Source: Hyphomicrobiales bacterium (GTDB taxonomy: Bacteria; Pseudomonadota; Alphaproteobacteria; Rhizobiales; Rhizobiaceae). Taken from it: a stretch of 35,121 nucleotides of DNA. The stretch spans positions 1-35,121 of the forward strand of contig JAAEMP010000104.1 in NCBI GenBank assembly GCA_024225445.1, given 5' to 3'. Below, piece after piece: positions 15,004 to 24,601 of this stretch; position 1 is the stretch's first letter; the number at the start of each line of letters is the position of its first letter. The notes under the pieces were generated by a model, which had not been told where the DNA came from, did no database searches, and saw nothing but the letters and a program-made list of their open reading frames with translations. Position numbers and translations under genes: made by a program.

Positions 15004-17631
15004 TCATTTTGTTGCCGCGGGTGTTTTACTAGTTGGGGATTTCTTTTTTGCGGTCGTTTTTTTGGCGGGGGTTCTTTTTTTTGGGGCAGCTTTTTTCCTT
15101 GCTGGCTTTTTTCCACTTTTGGCAGCTTTGGCGGCAATCATTTCAATTGCTTCTTCCATCGTTACAGAAGTTGGTTCTTTGTTCTTGGGCAAAGTTGCAT
15201 TGATTTTCCCATGATTGACATAAGGTCCGTACCGCCCATCTTTTATGCTCACCTTGCCACCGCCATCGGGATGTTCTCCGAGTTCCTTCAGGGAGGTAGC
15301 GGCCCGCCTGCGACCTCCGCCATTGGCCAGTTTTTCTGCCAGCACACTGACTGCGCGGTTTATACCAACGCTGAAGACTTCTTCCGGGTTATCCAGATTG
15401 GCATAGAGACCTTCATGCAAAACAAAAGGTCCATAGCGTCCAATACCCGCAGTGATTATTTTGCCCGATTCGGGGTGGATGCCAATCTCACGTGGCAAGG
15501 ACAACAACGATAGGGCTTTTTCAAAATCTATCTCACCAGGTGACCAGCCTTTAGGCAAACCGCCGCGTTTGGCTCCTTTTCCTTCTCCGCGTTGAACATA
15601 TGGACCAAAACGGCCCGAACGCAGGGTAATGTCTTCACCGCTATCGGGATCCTTGCCAAGAATCCTGGTGCCCGTATCCACCGGGGTGTCTCCATCTCCG
15701 CTATTGTTGCCTAATTGTCTGGTAAATTTACATTCTGGATAATTGGAGCAACCAACAAAAGCCCCATATCGTCCTACTTTCAGGCTTAGCTGGCCTTCAT
15801 CACATTTGGGGCATGATCGCGGGTTTCCACCATCTTCACGTTCTGGAAATGCAACTGCTGCCAGCTCAACATTGAGGGTATCGAGTACCTCGCTTACTCG
15901 TAGGTCCTTGATATCTTCAACAGAGGCAGAAAATTGCCGCCAGAAATTGTTCAGCACATCCTTCCACTGTAATTTGCCATCAGAGATATTGTCGAGTTGC
16001 TCTTCCAAAGCGGCGGTAAAATCATACTCAACGTAGCGTTTGAAAAAACTCTCCAGAAAACTGGTAACAACACGTCCTTTGGAATCGGGAACAAATCGCT
16101 TTTTCTCCAGAAGGACATAATCGCGATTTTGCAGGGTCGCCAGAGTTGCTGCATAGGTTGACGGGCGGCCGATACCGAGCTCTTCCATCTTCTTGATCAA
16201 AGATGCTTCAGAATAGCGAGCAGGGGGTTCGGTGAAATGCTGTTTGATCTCTATATTGTCTTTATTGACACTCTCACCCTCAGCCAATGGCGGCAACTGT
16301 TTGCCATCTTCTTTGTCATCCCCGGCGGTTTGGGGAATTTCATAGGCCTTTAAAAATCCATCAAACCGGATTACCGATCCATTGGCCCGCAGTATGGTAA
16401 GATTATCGTCATTGCGTGCTGAGATATCGACTGCTGTGCGTTCGATATTGGCTGAGGCCATCTGGCTTGCAATTGTACGTTTCCAGATCAGGTCATAAAG
16501 CCGTTTTTGATCATCATCCAGGCGCGCTGCCACGCTTTCCGGGGTGCGTTTAATATCGGTTGGCCGGATTGCTTCGTGGGCTTCCTGGGCATTTTTTGCT
16601 TTACTGGTATAAAAACGAGATTTTTCAGGCAGATATTTGTCACCATAGGAAAGGTTGATCTGGTCGCGGATGGATGGAATTGCCTCCGGAGTGATCTGCA
16701 CTCCATCGGTTCTCATATAAGTTATCAGGCCGACGGTTTCACCACCTATGTCAATGCCTTCATAAAGACGCTGGGCTACCTGCATGGTGCGGCTTGCGCC
16801 AAATCCAAGTTTGCGACTGGCGTCCATTTGCAAGGTAGAAGTTGTGAACGGTGCAGCCGGGTTGCGTTTGGTCGGTTTTGAATCAACTTTGGATACGAGG
16901 AAAGATGAGCCTTCCAGCATATTTTTTATAGTAGTTGCCTCTGTTTCATTTGAAATATCATGGCGCTGGATTTTTTTGCCGGCAAATTCAACGACACGCG
17001 CTTCAAATTTCTGTGCATGCTGATTAGCTAATGTTGTTGTAATCGACCAGTATTCAATAGCCTTGAATGCTTCGATTTCCTGTTCACGGTCACAGATTAA
17101 TCGCAAGGCTACCGATTGTACCCGGCCTGCGGACCGTGCTCCGGGGAGTTTTCGCCACAAGACCGGAGACAGTGTGAATCCGACGAGATAATCCAATGCT
17201 CGTCGCGCCAGATAAGCATCCACCAGCGGGACATCAAGTTGGCGTGGATTGTCCATTGCTTCGAGAATAGATTTTTTGGTAATCGCATTGAACACAACCC
17301 GTTCTACTGGTTTGTCTTTCAACAATTTCTTTTGCCTCAACACTTCCAGAACATGCCAGGATATCGCCTCTCCCTCCCGGTCAGGATCAGTTGCGAGAAT
17401 TAGTTTATCTGACGCCTTCAGCGCTCTGGCAATGTCATTGAGGCGGGTTTTGGATTTTGAATCAACCTCCCACGACATGGCAAAATCATCATCGGGGAGG
17501 ACTGAACCATCTTTGGGCGGTAGATCGCGCACATGGCCGAATGAGGCCAGGACCGTATAGTCAGATCCAAGATACTTGTTAATTGTTTTTGCTTTGGCGG
17601 GAGATTCCACCACCACAACACTGCTCGTCAT
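15004..17631 (-). CDS. topA: DNA topoisomerase I
   Basis: An 875-residue type IA topoisomerase that relaxes negative supercoils. The TOPRIM domain begins SVVVVESPAKAKTINKYLG and contains the metal triad TDPDREGEAI (near 81-90). The catalytic tyrosine is Tyr305 in GLITYMRTDGV. After the core comes a four-cysteine zinc finger (CPKC, then GCSNYPECKF), then repeated topoisomerase C-terminal modules with GRYGPYV/GRYGPFV signatures, and a long Lys/Ala-rich tail that probably contacts DNA or RNA polymerase. The length and domain set are normal for alphaproteobacteria. The start ATG is preceded by AGGA. The 433-bp gap upstream suggests its own promoter. Confidence 0.97.
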   Translation of the reverse strand: MTSSVVVVESPAKAKTINKYLGSDYTVLASFGHVRDLPPKDGSVLPDDDFAMSWEVDSKSKTRLNDIARALKASDKLILATDPDREGEAISWHVLEVLRQKKLLKDKPVERVVFNAITKKSILEAMDNPRQLDVPLVDAYLARRALDYLVGFTLSPVLWRKLPGARSAGRVQSVALRLICDREQEIEAFKAIEYWSITTTLANQHAQKFEARVVEFAGKKIQRHDISNETEATTIKNMLEGSSFLVSKVDSKPTKRNPAAPFTTSTLQMDASRKLGFGASRTMQVAQRLYEGIDIGGETVGLITYMRTDGVQITPEAIPSIRDQINLSYGDKYLPEKSRFYTSKAKNAQEAHEAIRPTDIKRTPESVAARLDDDQKRLYDLIWKRTIASQMASANIERTAVDISARNDDNLTILRANGSVIRFDGFLKAYEIPQTAGDDKEDGKQLPPLAEGESVNKDNIEIKQHFTEPPARYSEASLIKKMEELGIGRPSTYAATLATLQNRDYVLLEKKRFVPDSKGRVVTSFLESFFKRYVEYDFTAALEEQLDNISDGKLQWKDVLNNFWRQFSASVEDIKDLRVSEVLDTLNVELAAVAFPEREDGGNPRSCPKCDEGQLSLKVGRYGAFVGCSNYPECKFTRQLGNNSGDGDTPVDTGTRILGKDPDSGEDITLRSGRFGPYVQRGEGKGAKRGGLPKGWSPGEIDFEKALSLLSLPREIGIHPESGKIITAGIGRYGPFVLHEGLYANLDNPEEVFSVGINRAVSVLAEKLANGGGRRRAATSLKELGEHPDGGGKVSIKDGRYGPYVNHGKINATLPKNKEPTSVTMEEAIEMIAAKAAKSGKKPARKKAAPKKRTPAKKTTAKKKSPTSKTPAATK

Positions 17632-18064
17632 AAGGCTTCCTGATTGATTTGGATAATTACTAAAATGATAATTCCTGCGAACAAATAGTTATTAGCGCTG
17701 CATATGGGTCATTCAAATGTACGGGTCAATAGCCCACGTCAAGTCAAAATCTGTATTCTCAGATATTAATCCGTTTGCAAACTGAAGGTGATTGGCAGAG
17801 TTTTTGCTCTATTAAGTTGAAATTGATTTTTGACAAATGTCTCAATGTGTCTGTGTTTGTTGCATATTTTTGAGCACTAAATGAAGGGGCCCGTGTTGAT
17901 TAACATGGATACTCTAAATGCGCTCCGGTGATGATATAGCAATGATTTTTGCGGGTTCCCCTTTACTGATATGGCCACGAAAATATGAGGAGGAATGCCT
18001 GGGTTTCTACAAAAGGGTAACGAAAATAGAGTGTTGACGGTCCGGCCACCGTAAAAGAACCTGC
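17632..18064. other. gene-free stretch between dprA and topA
   Basis: No convincing coding frame was seen on either strand. It contains the candidate topA promoter at 17701-17729 and a short hairpin (18037-18052, ACGGT/ACCGT arms) just downstream of the dprA stop that has no T-run. Nothing else recognisable was found. Confidence 0.5.
17701..17729 (-). promoter_or_regulatory. candidate promoter for topA
   Basis: On the minus strand TTGACC (17729-17724) is followed after 17 bases by CATATG (17706-17701), about 70 bases before the topA ATG. The -35 is good and the -10 is weak. A second TTGACG lies about 13 bases further upstream. Confidence 0.3.
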
Positions 18065-19183
18065 TTATTGGTTCATAATCAATGAAATTTTATTGCCGGG
18101 ATGATACTCAATACGTTCTGCGAGGGATAATTCAATCAGGACCAGTTGTATCTGGGATACCGGCATCTGGCAGTGGCGCACCAACTCGTCTACTTCAACA
18201 GGTGTTGGCCCCAGAGCCTCGAGGACGATTTTTCGATTATTCATACTTATTTCGGCAGGAAACTTGTCAGGTGCTGATTTGTTGCTTTCCTCACGATTAT
18301 TGTCTTCCAGAGAGTAATTTTTTGGATTTGGCGATTGGATTTGGATCGGTCGTTCCAGCAAGCGGGTTATTTCCTCGATAATATCTGCTGGATCAGTTGC
18401 CAATAGCGCGCCTTTTTTGAGCAATGAATTTGCACCGGCACTTCTTGGATCTAGAGGTGAGCCTGGAACAGCAAACACCAAACGGCCGGATTCGTTGGCA
18501 AGACGTGCGGTAATCAGTGAACCTGAACGAATGGACGCTTCAATGACAATTACTCCTAACCCAATGCCGGCGATTATCCGGTTGCGGCGAGGAAAATCGA
18601 TTGCGCGCGGGCGGAATCCCAGCGGCATTTCACTTACAAATACGCTGCCATTATCCAAAATTTCAGAATAAAATTTATCGTGTTGAGGAGGGTAGATATC
18701 ATTAACTCCTCCAGCCAGCACACAGATTGTTCCCGTTTTCAACGCCGCCTGATGAGCTGCAGCATCAATACCACGGGCAAACCCGGAAACAACATGATAT
18801 GGAGCTTTTCCTAGTTCTCCGGCAAACAATTTTGCCAGTTTGAGACCTGAAAGCGAAGAATTCCTGGCGCCGACGATACTGATGGGCGGGTGCAAATTGA
18901 TGTCCAGTTGACCACGAATACTCAAAAGAGGAGGGGGATAATCTATTGATTTCAAATATCTTGGATAGGCAGGTTCAAACATTCCTACATGTCTGATATT
19001 CAATCGTGCAGCATTTTCGATTTCTGCTTCTGCACGATTACGCGGGAATATTCTGATGGATTTCTTGCCGGCCCGATGGGATAATTCAGGCAAAGCATCC
19101 AGAGCCTTGGCTGCGGTACCAAAATGTTTGATCAAATCACGAAAAGTTGCCGGTCCGACATTTTCACTGCGGATTAGCTGCAA
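18065..19183 (-). CDS. dprA: DNA-processing protein DprA
   Basis: DprA binds incoming single-stranded DNA and loads RecA during transformation. From the TTG at 19183 the protein has 372 residues: an N-terminal SAM-like domain (LIRSENVGPATFRDLIKHFG), a Rossmann-fold core with ISIVGARNSSLSG, VVSGFARGIDAAAHQAAL, VLAGGVNDIYP, IDFPRRNRIIAG and VFAVPGSP, and a C-terminal winged-helix segment. The conserved N-terminal sequence QLSESQRLDW continues in frame upstream of this TTG, but no ATG, GTG or TTG precedes it before the stop at 19279-19277. An AGGAG at 19274-19270 lies eight bases before an in-frame ATC (19261). The true start may therefore be non-canonical or the start has been damaged. Confidence 0.9.
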   Translation of the reverse strand: MQLIRSENVGPATFRDLIKHFGTAAKALDALPELSHRAGKKSIRIFPRNRAEAEIENAARLNIRHVGMFEPAYPRYLKSIDYPPPLLSIRGQLDINLHPPISIVGARNSSLSGLKLAKLFAGELGKAPYHVVSGFARGIDAAAHQAALKTGTICVLAGGVNDIYPPQHDKFYSEILDNGSVFVSEMPLGFRPRAIDFPRRNRIIAGIGLGVIVIEASIRSGSLITARLANESGRLVFAVPGSPLDPRSAGANSLLKKGALLATDPADIIEEITRLLERPIQIQSPNPKNYSLEDNNREESNKSAPDKFPAEISMNNRKIVLEALGPTPVEVDELVRHCQMPVSQIQLVLIELSLAERIEYHPGNKISLIMNQ

Positions 19184-19283
19184 CCAGTCAAGTCTTTGGC
19201 TCTCCGAAAGCTGAATACCGGATGTGGTGTCGTCTGAATTTGATGAATTGTGTGAATTGATTGATAGTACTCCTAGTCAATTT

Positions 19284-19898
19284 TTATCTACTATTGCTGC
19301 CTCCAATGCGGTTTTCCTGCCGATTAATCAGTCGGCGAATATTGGAATGATGTTTGATCACCATAATCAATGAAATAGTCAAAAAAATTTCAGCTGCCTG
19401 GGGAAATCCGAATAAATATAGTGAGACAGGGGTGACTATCGCAACCATGAGGGAGGCCAGTGATGAATAGCGACTGATGGCTGCGACAGCCAGCCAGACG
19501 CTAGCTGCAATGAGTGCGATTTTTAGAGATACCGGAGCCAGGATGCCAAAATATACCGCGACACCCTTGCCTCCCCTGAATCTTAACCAGACTGGAAAAC
19601 AATGGCCCAAAAATGCGCCAAGACCTGCCAGCAGCCCCATATTCGTTTCCATTCCGAAAAAAAATTCGGCGATCATATAGGCAAACGTGCCTTTCAGCAT
19701 ATCTGCCGCCAATGTTGCCATTGCCAGGGATTTTTTACCGGTCCGCAGAACATTGGTTGCACCGATATTACCTGAACCAATTTCACGTACATCACCCAGA
19801 CCTGCCAGTCGGGTAAATATCAGCCCAAATGGGATGGAGCCTATCAAATACCCCAGAAAAAGTGGCAGGGCCAGAGACCAGTTTATGGGATCCGGCAT
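19284..19898 (-). CDS. plsY: glycerol-3-phosphate acyltransferase PlsY
   Basis: Integral membrane acyltransferase of 204 residues that transfers acyl groups from acyl-phosphate to glycerol-3-phosphate, the first step of phospholipid synthesis. The three family motifs are present: GSIPFGLIFTRL with REIGSGNIGATNVLR, then LGHCFPVWLRFRGGKGVAV, and IKHHSNIRRLINRQENRIG at the C-terminus. About five hydrophobic helices are visible. A strong ribosome site (AGGGGG) lies eight bases before the ATG. It is 35 bases downstream of pyrC' and is followed by dprA, the usual order in this group. Confidence 0.95.
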   Translation of the reverse strand: MPDPINWSLALPLFLGYLIGSIPFGLIFTRLAGLGDVREIGSGNIGATNVLRTGKKSLAMATLAADMLKGTFAYMIAEFFFGMETNMGLLAGLGAFLGHCFPVWLRFRGGKGVAVYFGILAPVSLKIALIAASVWLAVAAISRYSSLASLMVAIVTPVSLYLFGFPQAAEIFLTISLIMVIKHHSNIRRLINRQENRIGGSNSR

Positions 19899-19933
19899 AT
19901 TTAATCCCCCTGTGAATTGAATAAATTTGGTGA

Positions 19934-21232
19934 TTATCCGTTATGGTTGTGGATTATGCGACCAGCGACCATAGTTTGCAACACCATTCCCAAAAATCTT
20001 GCCTGCTCGAAAGGTGTGTTTTTCGATTTTGACAATATGTTTTCTTCGCTCATGATCCAGGGTTTTTCCAGATCGATGATAGTCAAATCTGCCCGGCTTG
20101 TTTTTTTGAGTGTTCCGCCAGGAATGCTAAAAATTCTGGCGGGATTGGTGGACATGGCTTCGACCAGTCTTGAAAGGCTAATTTTTTCATCATGATAGAG
20201 TCGCAAAGCTGCAGCCAGCATGGTTTCCATGCCGATGGCTCCGGTTGCTGCCTCAGCGAAAGGATGGCGCTTTGTGTTGACGTCCTGAGGGTCATGGGAG
20301 GAAACAAGAATATCAATTGTGCCATCGCCAAGTGCCTCAATCATCGCCTGACGATCTTCTTCGCTGCGCAGTGGAGGGGAGAGACGGAAAAATGTGCGGT
20401 ATCGTCCGATATCAATTTCGTTGAGGGATAAGTGATTGATTGATGTCCCTGCGGTAACATTGTGATTGTTATTCTTGTAATAGGCTACAGCCTTGGCCGA
20501 ATCCGATGTCGATATTTTTGCTGCATGATAATTGCCGCCAGTGAGGGCCGCCAATCGCAAATCGCGTTCCAGCGGTATGATTTCCGCCTCTCGCGGAATA
20601 CCGGGAAGGCCCAGATTGGTGGCAATCAGGCCCTCATTCATGACGCCGTTTGAAGCAAGGTCAGGATCTGAGCTTTCCTGACTGATGACCATATTAAAAT
20701 CTTTGGCATAGGTCATTGCCCGACGCAGTAGAAGATTGTTTCGAATGGTGTGCTTGCCTTCAGTCAGCATTACCGCACCGGCTTCCTGCAGCAACCCGAA
20801 TTCTGTCAGTTCTTCTCCGTAAAAACCTCTGGTGACCGAAGCAGACGGGTAGACATTTACCACTGCAGTATCGCGCGCGGCGCGGCAAACAAAATCAACC
20901 AGCGAAACATCATCGATAACCGGATTTGTTTGTGGCATCATGATGAATGAGGTAATCCCGCCCGCTGCAGCAGCAATGCTGGCGGATGATATTGTTTCGC
21001 GATATTCATCCCCCGGTTCGCCAACATACACCCGGGCATCGACTAATCCGGGTAGAATATGCAGACCCGATGCATCGATTATTCTGGCTCCATCCGGTGC
21101 CCCCGTTTGTTGGGACTTTGGAGCAAGGTCAGCGATTTTGCCGTTTTTAATCAGGATATCGGTCGGATGATCGATGTTCTGGGATGGGTCAACAAGGTGA
21201 CCGTTTTGGATAATAACCGGGCGATCAGCCAT
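19934..21232 (-). CDS. non-catalytic dihydroorotase-like subunit (PyrC')
   Basis: Dihydroorotase-fold protein of about 432 residues. The family scaffold is intact ([71 protein letters not shown] and GLE-like [13 protein letters not shown]). The zinc-binding HxH of active enzymes (normally DxHxHxREPG) is replaced by [10 protein letters not shown], and later histidines of the metal site are also missing. Such PyrC'/PyrX proteins accompany aspartate carbamoyltransferase as structural partners in Pseudomonas and alphaproteobacteria. Its ATG lies inside the end of pyrB (8-base overlap), supporting a joint complex. A true dihydroorotase should be encoded elsewhere. Confidence 0.9.
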   Translation of the reverse strand: MADRPVIIQNGHLVDPSQNIDHPTDILIKNGKIADLAPKSQQTGAPDGARIIDASGLHILPGLVDARVYVGEPGDEYRETISSASIAAAAGGITSFIMMPQTNPVIDDVSLVDFVCRAARDTAVVNVYPSASVTRGFYGEELTEFGLLQEAGAVMLTEGKHTIRNNLLLRRAMTYAKDFNMVISQESSDPDLASNGVMNEGLIATNLGLPGIPREAEIIPLERDLRLAALTGGNYHAAKISTSDSAKAVAYYKNNNHNVTAGTSINHLSLNEIDIGRYRTFFRLSPPLRSEEDRQAMIEALGDGTIDILVSSHDPQDVNTKRHPFAEAATGAIGMETMLAAALRLYHDEKISLSRLVEAMSTNPARIFSIPGGTLKKTSRADLTIIDLEKPWIMSEENILSKSKNTPFEQARFLGMVLQTMVAGRIIHNHNG

Positions 21233-22190
21233 CAAAATCACCGTTCAACGGTTTGACCAGTTCCTCGATAATTGCCATACGAACCGCTACCCCCATCTCA
21301 ACCTGTTCCTGGATGAAACTGTTTGCTCCATCCGCTACCGAAGAAGAGATTTCCACGCCACGGTTCATGGGGCCTGGATGCATCACCATGGCATCAGGTT
21401 TGGCAAATTTGAGTTTATCGCCATCCAAACCAAAAAAATGTGAATATTCGCGCACAGATGGCACTAGTGCGCCGCTCATTCGCTCACGTTGCAATCGCAG
21501 CATCATCACCACATCGGCACCGTTCAGTCCTTCTTTCATCGAGTGGAAAGCCTCAACACCCAGATTTTCGATACCAACTGGCAACAGGGTTGAAGGAGCG
21601 ACTACGCGTACCCTCGCACCCATAGTATTCAGCAAAAGAATATTGGAGCGTGCAACCCTCGAATGCAGGACATCACCACAAATTACCACGGTCAACCGGG
21701 CAAGTTTTCCCTTTTTTCTGCGGATGGTCAGGGCGTCAAGAAGTGCCTGGGTGGGATGTTCATGGGCTCCATCACCGGCGTTGATTACCGCGCAATCCAC
21801 CTTTTGCGCCAGCAATTCAACTGCACCGGCCGAATGATGGCGAACGACCAGCAAATCCGGGCGCATGGCGTTTAATGTCATTGCGGTATCAATCAGGGTC
21901 TCACCCTTATTTACCGAGGAAAAACTGACCGACATGTTCATGACGTCTGCGCCAAGGCGCTTGCCCGCAATCTCAAAAGATGACTGGGTACGGGTTGAGG
22001 CCTCAAAGAACAGGTTGATATGGGTGCGTCCGCGTAGCACGGTTTTTTTCTTTTCAACCTGTCGGCTGATATCAATTGCCTGTTCGGACTTATCCAGAAG
22101 ATAGTTGATGTCGTGAGATGACAGGTCGCCAATACCCAACAGGTGGGCATGGGGAAATGAATCGATTTTATGAAAATTTTCTTTGCTCAT
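21225..22190 (-). CDS. pyrB: aspartate carbamoyltransferase catalytic subunit
   Basis: Condenses carbamoyl phosphate with aspartate in pyrimidine synthesis. From ATG 22190 the protein has 321 residues. Motifs include [20 protein letters not shown] (carbamoyl phosphate binding), [34 protein letters not shown] and [14 protein letters not shown]. The open frame extends 13 codons further to a TTG, but [20 protein letters not shown] matches the usual N-terminus. No strong ribosome site is visible for either start. It begins the long minus-strand gene run and overlaps the start of the PyrC'-like gene. It is divergent from the acyl-CoA dehydrogenase, sharing a 107-bp promoter region. Confidence 0.95.
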   Translation of the reverse strand: MSKENFHKIDSFPHAHLLGIGDLSSHDINYLLDKSEQAIDISRQVEKKKTVLRGRTHINLFFEASTRTQSSFEIAGKRLGADVMNMSVSFSSVNKGETLIDTAMTLNAMRPDLLVVRHHSAGAVELLAQKVDCAVINAGDGAHEHPTQALLDALTIRRKKGKLARLTVVICGDVLHSRVARSNILLLNTMGARVRVVAPSTLLPVGIENLGVEAFHSMKEGLNGADVVMMLRLQRERMSGALVPSVREYSHFFGLDGDKLKFAKPDAMVMHPGPMNRGVEISSSVADGANSFIQEQVEMGVAVRMAIIEELVKPLNGDFDG

Positions 22191-22297
22191 CAAAAATGGA
22201 CATATACTTTGAGCAATTGATGAGTACAAGTGTTTGTGTGTCGTTTACCGTGGAAAACTGATTGGCTTTTTTATCAACTGGGAATAAAACTCTTATT

Positions 22298-23968
22298 ATG
22301 ACAGAATCACAAAAAGCAAATAATGGCTATGCTACCCATCTGGTTGAAAACCAGTCACCATCTTATGGTGGATTTAACGCTTGGCAGAATAATCCATTGC
22401 TACAAATAATCTGTGCCGATTTTACACAGCCAGTTATTGAGGATTTGAGCAATCATGGAGCATGGGCCGGGCAAAAGGAAACTATGGAACTAGGGCGGTT
22501 GGCGAATACTGCTCTGCCTTTGCTAAAAACTCATGACCGAACCGGCAGACGAATAGATCAGGTTGAGTTTCATCCCGCCTATCATGCATTAATGCGGCGC
22601 TCGACAGGGGTAGGAATGCACAATTCTATCTGGAGCGAAAATCCCGAGGAGAACGGATGCCGAAATTTGGCAAGAGCGGTAAGATATTATTTGAGCGCTG
22701 GCGTTGAGGCGGGACATTTATGCCCCATCACCATGACCAACGCATCAGTTGCAGCGATCATGGGATCTCCGTCTGTCGCGCGTGAATGGTTGCCGCGTAT
22801 ACAGACCCGCAAGTATGATTCTTCCAACCGCCCGCCGGTGCAAAAAGCCGGACTGACCATTGGCATGGGGATGACCGAAAAACAGGGTGGTAGTGATGTT
22901 CGTGCAAATACCAGTTTCGCCGTTGAAGCGGGGGAGGGAATTTGGCGTTTGACAGGACATAAATGGTTTCTGTCAGCTCCCATGTGTGATGCTTTCCTGA
23001 TGCTTGCCCGTACACCGGGTGCAGCTCACCAGCAGCCAAGCTGTTTCCTTATTCCACGTATTCTGCCCAATGGGGAAAGAAACGGCCTGCAATTTCAGCG
23101 GTTTAAGGACAAACTTGGCAATCGATCAAATGCCACAAGTGAAGTGGAATTTGATGGTGTGTTTGGTCAACTGATTGGAGAAGAGGGTAAAGGAATTTCC
23201 AGAATTCTGGAGATGGTTACTTTGACCCGGCTGGATTGTGCGATGGCGTCTTCGGGTATGATGTACGCATCTCTGGCAGAAGCAATACATCATTGCAGAT
23301 ATCGCAAGGCCTTTGGTGAAACTCTTATTGATCAACCGTTGATGGTTCGTGTGCTGGCTGACATGGCGCTTGATGTTGCTGCGGCAACTGCACTTTCAAT
23401 GCGGTTGGCAAAGGCCTTTGACCGGGCATCTGCCGATCCGGCAGAGGCGGATTATGCAAGGGTAATGACGCCTGTGATCAAATACTGGGTTTGCAAGATT
23501 GCTCCCAGCCTTATTTATGAGGCGATGGAATGTCTGGGGGGCAACGGCTATGTCGAAGATGGAAATCTTGCGCGTCATTTTCGTGAAGCTCCGGTGAATG
23601 CGATCTGGGAAGGCTCGGGCAATATAATGAGCCTGGATGTAATGCGGGTAATTAGAAAAAGTATTCAAATGTTGCCGACTGTACTTGCCATACTGGAGCG
23701 GGATCTGGGAGAAGGGTCTGCCAAAACCGTCGAGGTCATTCGGACAGCTGCGGGAATGGCAAGTGCGGACCCCGGCTCGGCACGAATTCTAACCGAACAA
23801 TTGGCACTAACTGCCGCAGCAGCAGAATTGAGACGTTTGCGGCTTGGTGAATTGGCTGATGCGTTTATTGAGTCACGTTTGGGCGGTCTGTGGCGATCAA
23901 CCTATGGCATGCTGGACAATCGGTATGATGTACGTGGTATTCTGGATACCTGGTATCCGCAAGGTTAG
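22298..23968 (+). CDS. AidB-type acyl-CoA dehydrogenase
   Basis: A 556-residue flavoprotein of the acyl-CoA dehydrogenase superfamily. Length and signatures fit the AidB branch: THLVENQSPSYGGFNAW near the N-terminus, GMGMTEKQGGSDVRANT, WRLTGHKWFLSAPMCDAFL, a RFKDKLGNRSNATSEVEFDG segment, TRLDCAMASSGMM, YRKAFGETLIDQPLM and ECLGGNGYVEDG. NAIWEGSGNIMSLDVMRVI contains the Glu in the catalytic-base position. E. coli AidB belongs to the alkylation-response (Ada) regulon and binds DNA; whether this homologue does so is not visible. ATG 22298 is preferred over the TTG 12 codons upstream because TESQKANNGYATH leads straight into the conserved region. Confidence 0.9.
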   Translation: MTESQKANNGYATHLVENQSPSYGGFNAWQNNPLLQIICADFTQPVIEDLSNHGAWAGQKETMELGRLANTALPLLKTHDRTGRRIDQVEFHPAYHALMRRSTGVGMHNSIWSENPEENGCRNLARAVRYYLSAGVEAGHLCPITMTNASVAAIMGSPSVAREWLPRIQTRKYDSSNRPPVQKAGLTIGMGMTEKQGGSDVRANTSFAVEAGEGIWRLTGHKWFLSAPMCDAFLMLARTPGAAHQQPSCFLIPRILPNGERNGLQFQRFKDKLGNRSNATSEVEFDGVFGQLIGEEGKGISRILEMVTLTRLDCAMASSGMMYASLAEAIHHCRYRKAFGETLIDQPLMVRVLADMALDVAAATALSMRLAKAFDRASADPAEADYARVMTPVIKYWVCKIAPSLIYEAMECLGGNGYVEDGNLARHFREAPVNAIWEGSGNIMSLDVMRVIRKSIQMLPTVLAILERDLGEGSAKTVEVIRTAAGMASADPGSARILTEQLALTAAAAELRRLRLGELADAFIESRLGGLWRSTYGMLDNRYDVRGILDTWYPQG

Positions 23969-24303
23969 GAATCGGAACCCGGTTTGCTGATTTGATTCCC
24001 AAGAATGAGTCGCACAGCGACAGCCTGCCATGTAAGGATCGATAAATTAATTCTAACAAATTGGCCCTGAACATATTCCAATTCTTCTGTTGCATCCCCA
24101 GCCAACCGCTTCAGATGCATCACTCTACTTAACCGCTGCGACGGTCTCTTCGTTATCAAGCGACGAGTGAAGCCTGGTACAGAAATATTCAATAATGTTA
24201 TGAAATCGCCAGTTCTGGTCAAAACAGGAAAGATAACGATTGGCTTGGGCGCAGTGTTGTCCTATCTGAAAACACGAGTGTTTGATGATCGTTTTGAATT
24301 GTT

Positions 24304-24325
24304 GGCTATTAGTGGCCTTTTTTTT
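24304..24325 (+). terminator. intrinsic terminator-like hairpin with eight T
   Basis: GGCTA (24304-24308) pairs with TGGCC (24313-24317, including one G-U pair) around a four-base loop, followed directly by eight T. The stem is short. It would end transcripts running on from the acyl-CoA dehydrogenase gene, about 340 bases upstream. Confidence 0.45.
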
Positions 24326-24333
24326 GAGTCACT

Positions 24334-24447
24334 TTATTTGATCGCAGATAATTCCTCGTACATGGCAATGAACCACTTTAATCGCTGAGTAGCCTGTTGA
24401 TGTTCCTTCATTCGCTGTGCCGCAGCAGCGATAATATTATCAGACAT
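24334..24447 (-). CDS. hypothetical 37-residue helical protein
   Basis: Short frame beginning MSDNIIAAAAQRMKEHQQ and continuing through a mixed polar/hydrophobic stretch to FIAMYEELSAIK. It has a GGAG nine bases before the ATG and a helix-forming composition. No family is recognised. It stands alone in a gene-poor gap and could be a real small protein, an antitoxin-like remnant, or chance. Confidence 0.35.
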   Translation of the reverse strand: MSDNIIAAAAQRMKEHQQATQRLKWFIAMYEELSAIK

Positions 24448-24601
24448 ATCTATACTCCAAAAAATCCACACTACGACATTGCAGTCAAGCTTTTGATTCA
24501 ACACAGGGTTGCATCAATATGCTTATGAAATTGATACTATCCTGAAAATGTCACATTAAATTGACAACAACTATATTTATACTGAAACTTACAGTATCTA
24601 C

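Larger units (their letters stand above)
23969..24601. other. gene-poor gap after the acyl-CoA dehydrogenase
   Basis: No known gene was recognised in these 633 bases. Frames of 73-85 codons exist on both strands but have no family signature or good start. It contains a plausible 37-codon minus-strand gene (24334-24447), a plus-strand terminator-like hairpin (24304-24325), and a small ATACTG/CAGTAT hairpin (24578-24596) just after the UPF0173 gene stop. The rest could be decayed coding sequence. Confidence 0.5.

Noticed and set aside
14983-15513. 176-codon plus-strand frame
   Set aside because: It is antisense to the low-complexity Lys/Ala-rich end of topA, which gives a spurious Phe/Gly-rich translation.
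18037-18052. hairpin downstream of dprA as an intrinsic terminator
   Set aside because: The stem is short and not followed by a T-run on the minus strand.
23965-24222. 85-codon minus-strand frame in the gap after the acyl-CoA dehydrogenase
   Set aside because: It starts with a TTG lacking a ribosome site and has no recognisable motif; possibly decayed sequence, but nothing supports a gene.
24167-24388. 73-codon plus-strand frame
   Set aside because: It runs through a terminator-like hairpin and has no family signature or good ribosome site.
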